Source: Ricinus communis (lineage: Eukaryota > Streptophyta > Magnoliopsida > Malpighiales > Euphorbiaceae). From it: DNA of 64,000 bases. The position numbers and the translations under genes were made by a program. Where the stretch lies: contig NC_063264.1 of assembly GCF_019578655.1 (NCBI RefSeq), positions 8,535,213 through 8,599,212 on the forward strand, written 5' to 3'. The first letter of the stretch is position 1. Every line of letters starts with the position of its first letter. Shown here piece by piece: positions 57,720 through 64,000 of this stretch. The notes below the pieces were generated by a model. That model saw only the letters and a list, made by a program, of their open reading frames with translations. It had not been told where the DNA came from and made no database searches.

Positions 57720-58670
57720 CTGTCTGAACTCACCCAACCATCCAATCTTTTAATTTTATTTTTCCAGACCATAGAGTCTAAAAATTCGAAACTCTAACTA
57801 CGTTCTAATTTAATTCGACTTTTAACATCCTACATAATACTAATAGAGAAAAATAAGGATTAGAAAAATTCAGTGAGAAGATAAACAAATAAAAAAAGAG
57901 AACAGACAAGAATTTAAATAAAATTCATAAAAAAATTAAGCTATTCTCGAATGAGAAAATATGCAACTTATTCCGAACATAAATATTGGATCAACAACAC
58001 TCGAGCTGGACAAAAAAAATTTTATAAAACTATTTAAATAGGAAATCAGTTCAATATATATTTGAATCTGTAATTTCTTTTACTAATTTAAATTCTGATA
58101 TCATATTAAGGGAAAACAAGAACAGTTAAAATAAATAATTCAGTAAAATTTAATATATACTCGTGGATGTATCCTATTGATTCCTAGTAATTTTGGGCGC
58201 TCAAACATCTCTCCTACGAAAACTCCAAAGTGCAAATAACTAGTCATACGCGTAGATAATAAGCCCTCAAAAGGCACTATCTAGCATACGCCCCAAAAAT
58301 AATATGTATACTAAGCGTTGTCCCAAAGGCAGTATAATCTATTTACACCTGACATCAAAGATGTGATTTCATAGGTCATATAAATGAGTGTATACTCATT
58401 TATCCAGCTATATAAAATCATAATTTTATATAAAAAAATTTAAAATATCAGTTTTTGTTTCCAATTTCTATAGAAAATATTAAGTGTCTAAATTGCATTT
58501 AAAACACGTAATTCAGTACAAATATTCCAACAAATTATAAAAAAAAATAAATATAACTAATATATTACTAAAAAATATAATATTATAAGTTTATCCACTC
58601 ACCTAATATACAGGACTCGACCGATTATATCTTTACTAAAGTTCTCTACTAATTTTCTCATGACTGCTAT
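57720..58670 (-). mobile_element. LTR-like repeat, copy 2, inverted
   Basis: Its reverse complement follows the 3' part of the repeat at 53,150-54,715, best between 58,140 and 58,660. It lacks the matching promoter part and is strongly diverged, so the two are old members of one family rather than a recent pair. Confidence 0.55.
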
Positions 58671-58829
58671 TCAAGCGCACAATTCTAAAATTTCACGCAC
58701 AAACGTATTTTAGAATTAAATGTAAATCCTATTTTAGTAATTCTCAACCAAATAATAATTCTCATACTGTAAACTCAAGGCAAGATAAATCCTTAAGCTA
58801 AGACCAAGTAAAGGCAGCTTTGCCATAAG

Positions 58830-59240
58830 AGGTCTTTATGCTCTTTTGGATTCTTGTAGTTGAGTTAGTCCTTTTGAATTATAAAAGAACAGATCGTGCA
58901 AGCTAATAGCTCATAGCCAAAGGATCGAGAGGAAGAGATGAAGAGTTTAGAAAGCCATAAGTAGAATTTTATTTCTTAATGGATAAAAGAAAAACTGCTT
59001 GCTTACATTACTCAAGACTTCTCTTTATATAGAGGAGCCTTATGACAATAAGACAGAAAAGATAAGATAGAAATCTTATCGTTACACGTGTCCAACTAAG
59101 AAGAAAAGATAAGATTACGCACTTACATAAAGATAGATCCTATCACGTGCCTAAAAGGACAGAAAATAATACACCTAATAGGACAAAAAAAGATAAGATA
59201 AGAATCTTATCTTCTTTACACCTTTTGATTATATCATGAA
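58830..59240 (-). promoter_or_regulatory. Pararetrovirus-like intergenic promoter
   Basis: On the minus strand CTCTATATAAAGAG (59,034-59,021) is followed 50 to 60 bases later by AATAAA (58,973-58,968). Closely spaced TATATAA and poly-A signals downstream of the RT gene are the arrangement of Caulimoviridae transcripts, which are terminally redundant. The assignment relies on position after the polymerase relic and was not tested. Confidence 0.5.
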
Positions 59241-59489
59241 CCATGGAGGAGAAAGATTAAGTGTTGTATTGTCTTTATGGCCAGCAAAAAGGTGAGTTAC
59301 CACATACCACTATCATCATCCAGGGGCTGAGAATCTTACATAATGGCATCTTATTGTTCAGTGGTCAGACTTGAATCATCTAGTGGGATGGCAGTACAGG
59401 TAAGGTGGATCGTTCAGTGATGGAGCATTCCATCCATTGATTATCAGGTCCATTGTAAGTGCAGACAAGTGGTGTAAAAATATTGGTCT

Positions 59490-61960
59490 TTCATAAATCA
59501 TTCCTTAATTGTATAGTGAGTTTTAATTTTCTTGTTATTGGCAGAGGAGCAAGATGTAAGGGCATTTCAATTGTTCTCCAAAAATGACAGATGTTTTGGG
59601 TGGCATAAGTATCTTTTGAGAGCTTAAAGTAAGGCCTGTGAAGAATATAGATAGCATGATATCCGAAAGCCTTGAAGTCATTGTCTGTGAATAATTTATT
59701 TTCATGAATGATTTTGAGGAGATCCTTTTCCATTGATATGGGGTTTTGAACCAAGTGAGATATTTCCATAGATATGTCCCTGCATTTGTATCAATATTGA
59801 AGAAGTATAGGAGGTCCATGACTGGTACTTCTATAGCATGATAACAAACTGTGGAAAGACACCATAGAAACTACAGTTCACTTTCAATTTGTGGATGGGT
59901 AGAATAAAGGTGATAGATTAAGCACCAAAGGTAATCTGTATAAAAGAAATGGGTTGGATGGGTAGTGATAAAGTCTGTTGGATGATTGTCAAATAATGAA
60001 ACATCATATTTTTGGCAAAATTGTTGATTTGTTTCGTTGTGAGGTTTGCAGGGAGATCTGGTGATGAGGGAGGTTGCAAAGGGCCTTTTAAAGATGGAGA
60101 GGCCATTAAGATTATTGGAAGATCAATTGTTGAGGTGAGGAGGACAATAGGATGGGGTTTTAGTTGTGGCTTTGATAGTCTGGATAAGAAATCTGGGATG
60201 ATGTTTCTTGTTCCTTTTATATGCTGGACTTCAAAATCATACCTACTAAACCATGACTTCAATCTCAATAATTGCGATTTTGGTAATGTCTTTTGATTGG
60301 ACTCGAGGATCTTTGGAAATGAAGAGTTATCCATTCGGACTAAGAAGTGTTGACCAATCAGGAAAAAACTCAAAACTTTTCTCTCTCATATTTAACTACT
60401 AGAATTTCTTTATATGTTGAATGGTAATGCCTTTCTGATGGAGAAAATTGTCTTAATGCATATCTACACAGTTGTTCCTTATTATTGAGATTTTCAAGAA
60501 GAATTGCCCCACATGCATGAACTAATGCGTCAGTCTGTAGGATAAGATGTCCTGTAGACGGAATGGTAAGGGATAGAGGATTGCGAGCCAATTCTTTCAG
60601 TCTCTTGACAGCTATTGTCTCTTTTGTTCCCCAAGGGGGAGGGTTCCTTTTGAGCATTTTGGAAAGATGACATGTGTAACTAGATAGATGTGGTATGGCT
60701 TCCCTAACATAGTTGAGTATCCCAATAAATTGCTGGATTTGCTTTACAGAGAGATTCTCATCTGGAAAGTAATCAAGCTCTTTTGTCAAGTGTGGACCAT
60801 ACGTATATTGACCGTTCTTTAAATGCATTCCAAGGAACTCTATTTCTTGCTGGCCAATAATACTCTTTTTCTCTGAAAGCATTATTTTGTACTTTTGGAT
60901 GATAGCAAGGAATTGTTTCAGGAGTGGATGATGTTCCTCAGCTGTTTCTGAGAATAAAAGAATATCATCAATGTAGATTAGGGAGGAATAGAGGATAGGC
61001 CCAAAGATTTCTATCATTGTTTTTTGAAACTGAAAAATGTTGTTTTGAGCCCAAAGGGCATGACTGTCCACTGATATTAAGCGTTTAGAATACAAAAGGC
61101 TGTTTTGTATTTTTCTAAGGGATAGATACCCAATTGCCAAAATCCAGCTTTGAAATCAAATTTTGAATAAAATTGGGCCTTCTGAATGTGGACTTTTAGG
61201 TTTGAAATGCGAGGAAGAGGAAACTTGTTGTCTTGCAAAAAATGATTCAGAGGCTTTTAATCAATAACAAGTCTCTTTTTTGCTCTTAGTGTTTCAGATC
61301 TTTTTTCCATGTAAAAGGCTTCACAGGCCCATTGTGAGGTTGTGGGTTCGATGAGGCCTTGTTGTAGAAGAGTCAGGCACTCAGATCTGGCAAGAGCTAG
61401 ATCTGTAGGAGACATTCCTAGATGGGTGGCTTTAGTTGGATTGATATCTTCGTTAAGCTTGAAAGGAAGGTTGATATAAAATTGAGGATTTTTCCATAAG
61501 GGTAGTGGATGTTGAAAATGTGAATGGGATTCTGGACAGAAAAGAAGGAATTTTTCCTTGTAGTGCAGGAATGGTGATTCTGTGTCTGCTATAGTGAACA
61601 GATTAGAAGTATCTGTGTATGGGCGAAATTGCCTTTTAAATTTTATTCCATTGGGAAGAATTTAAAATTTTTCAGTTTGATGATAAACATCAAAACCTAT
61701 TAAGAGGTCTTTATTTGGGAGATCTTAGCCAATGATGTGCGCCCATACTACACAATCAGAAAAAAATTGTATCTCGATTTTTTGTTTTGTGATCAAGGTA
61801 GTTTTGAAAGTTTGGCCATTTACCGCTCTGAAAAGCTGAATATGAGATTTCCAGTGTTCAGTCGAGAAAACTTCAGGATTCATCATGTTTCTTTGAGCTT
61901 CAGTATCAAAGAAAGCTATGACTAGGACAGGCTTTGAGTACCTTAAAAGTAAAACTTATA
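59490..61960 (-). pseudogene. Endogenous pararetrovirus (Caulimoviridae-like) protease, RT and RNase H relic
   Basis: Read on the minus strand, a degraded aspartic protease region lies at about 61,925-61,690, RT from about 61,450 with the polymerase box YIDDILLF at about 60,978-60,955, RNase H from about 60,570 (ILQTDA) into a second frame at 60,373-59,918, and a C-terminal region to 59,491. No integrase domain follows RNase H and no LTRs are seen, which separates it from Ty3/gypsy and supports Caulimoviridae. Breaks include a stop at 61,257-61,259, one near 61,727, frame changes near 61,030 and 60,370, and stops between 59,920 and 59,770. It cannot yield a functional polyprotein. Movement and coat protein regions were not found. 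The family placement within Caulimoviridae is not made. Confidence 0.75.
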
Positions 61961-62280
61961 TAGGAACATAAAGTACTTGAGAAACTTTAGTATCAAGTTG
62001 AGACAACTGGAAAACCGGAGATGGAGAAAAAGGATACTGTATCACATTTGCTAGTATGTCATTTTCTTCTTTTAAAGAAAGACTGATCATCAAGATTAGA
62101 ATTTTATCAGCATTATAATTTGAGGAGGACTAAGAGATTCTATATCTTCTTCAAATGAATCTGGTAGTACCATCCATGCATCCTTGCTAATTGCTACGAA
62201 TAGGAAAGCCATCAAGTCTCTTTCATCTATGCACACAGACCATAAAGCAAAACAGCAAAGCCACTTGCACGAGATAGAAA
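61961..62280. other. Spacer between virus relic and polyubiquitin gene
   Basis: It may include more decayed viral sequence on the left. The right end is the probable 3' end region of the ubiquitin transcript. No separate gene was supported. Confidence 0.4.
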
Positions 62281-62515
62281 CTTTATTATACACCAAATAC
62301 CAGGCTGCAATAGAATGAATGAACCCCGTGCGGTGGGTCACTTTCATATAATAAGATAAAACAGTAATTAAAACTTCAGAAAAAACATAGAAAATTTCAA
62401 GAGTTTCAAGAACTTATTGACCAGCAATTTAATACAAATTGCAAACCACAGGACACACCACCATACATCATAGATAAAACACCCAACACAATGTTCTTGA
62501 TCAGTACATAACTGC
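62281..62515 (-). other. Polyubiquitin 3'UTR with poly-A signal
   Basis: On the minus strand AATAAA occurs near 62,285, about 230 bases after the stop codon. This would be the transcript end signal; not verified. Confidence 0.5.

Positions 62516-64000
<1,485 letters not shown>

Overview
The window is plant nuclear DNA. It is AT-rich, has intron-containing genes with GT-AG junctions and 5'UTR introns, carries plant-type LTR retrotransposons, LINEs and an old pararetrovirus copy, and contains seed-storage 2S albumin genes. The 258-residue two-domain albumin reads as the castor bean (Ricinus communis) 2S albumin precursor, the source of allergens Ric c 1 and Ric c 3, so the window is very probably from castor bean. 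No ricin-type lectin or toxin gene was seen.

Layout. 1-14,900 is a transposon graveyard: a tandem LTR-internal-LTR-internal-LTR array of a small non-autonomous element on the minus strand, a probable solo LTR, a decayed LINE on the minus strand, and a broken Ty3/gypsy chromovirus on the plus strand. 14,930-18,700 holds a DUF4283 (LINE ORF1-like) relic and an intact four-exon eIF1/SUI1 gene on the minus strand, whose 1.9-kb 5'UTR intron contains internal tandem duplications. 18,700-23,580 is AT-rich with a SINE relic. 23,580-56,500 is a 2S albumin cluster with all genes on the plus strand: a small gene at 23.74 kb, two nearly identical two-domain genes at 27.05 and 36.18 kb, and two small genes at 50.49 and 55.96 kb. 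Transposons sit between them: a complete but dead Ty1/copia element with 5-bp target duplications lodged in a LINE 3' end (30.3-35.8 kb), an LTR element with copia ends and a Ty3/gypsy core (41.1-45.9 kb), and a copia gag with one LTR (46.3-48.0 kb). 57.7-62 kb has a second, inverted copy of an LTR-like repeat also found at 53.1-54.7 kb, then a decayed caulimovirus-like RT/RNase H region with its promoter. 62.5-64.0 kb is a five-unit polyubiquitin gene on the minus strand.

How it fits together. Four of the five albumin genes share a roughly 130-bp upstream block with RY (CATGCA) and ACGTG motifs, as expected for seed-specific expression. A decayed copy of this block stands alone at 40.59 kb. 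A duplicate of the 3' flank of the 50.49-kb gene stands alone at 48.01 kb. Together they suggest that a sixth albumin gene was lost and replaced by retroelements. The small genes correspond either to domain 2 (23.74 kb) or to domain 1 (50.49 and 55.96 kb) of the two-domain precursor, so the cluster may record how the two-domain gene arose. The most unusual object is the 41.1-45.9 kb element, in which gypsy protease and RT replace the middle of a copia element that still has matching LTRs and a perfect target-site duplication.
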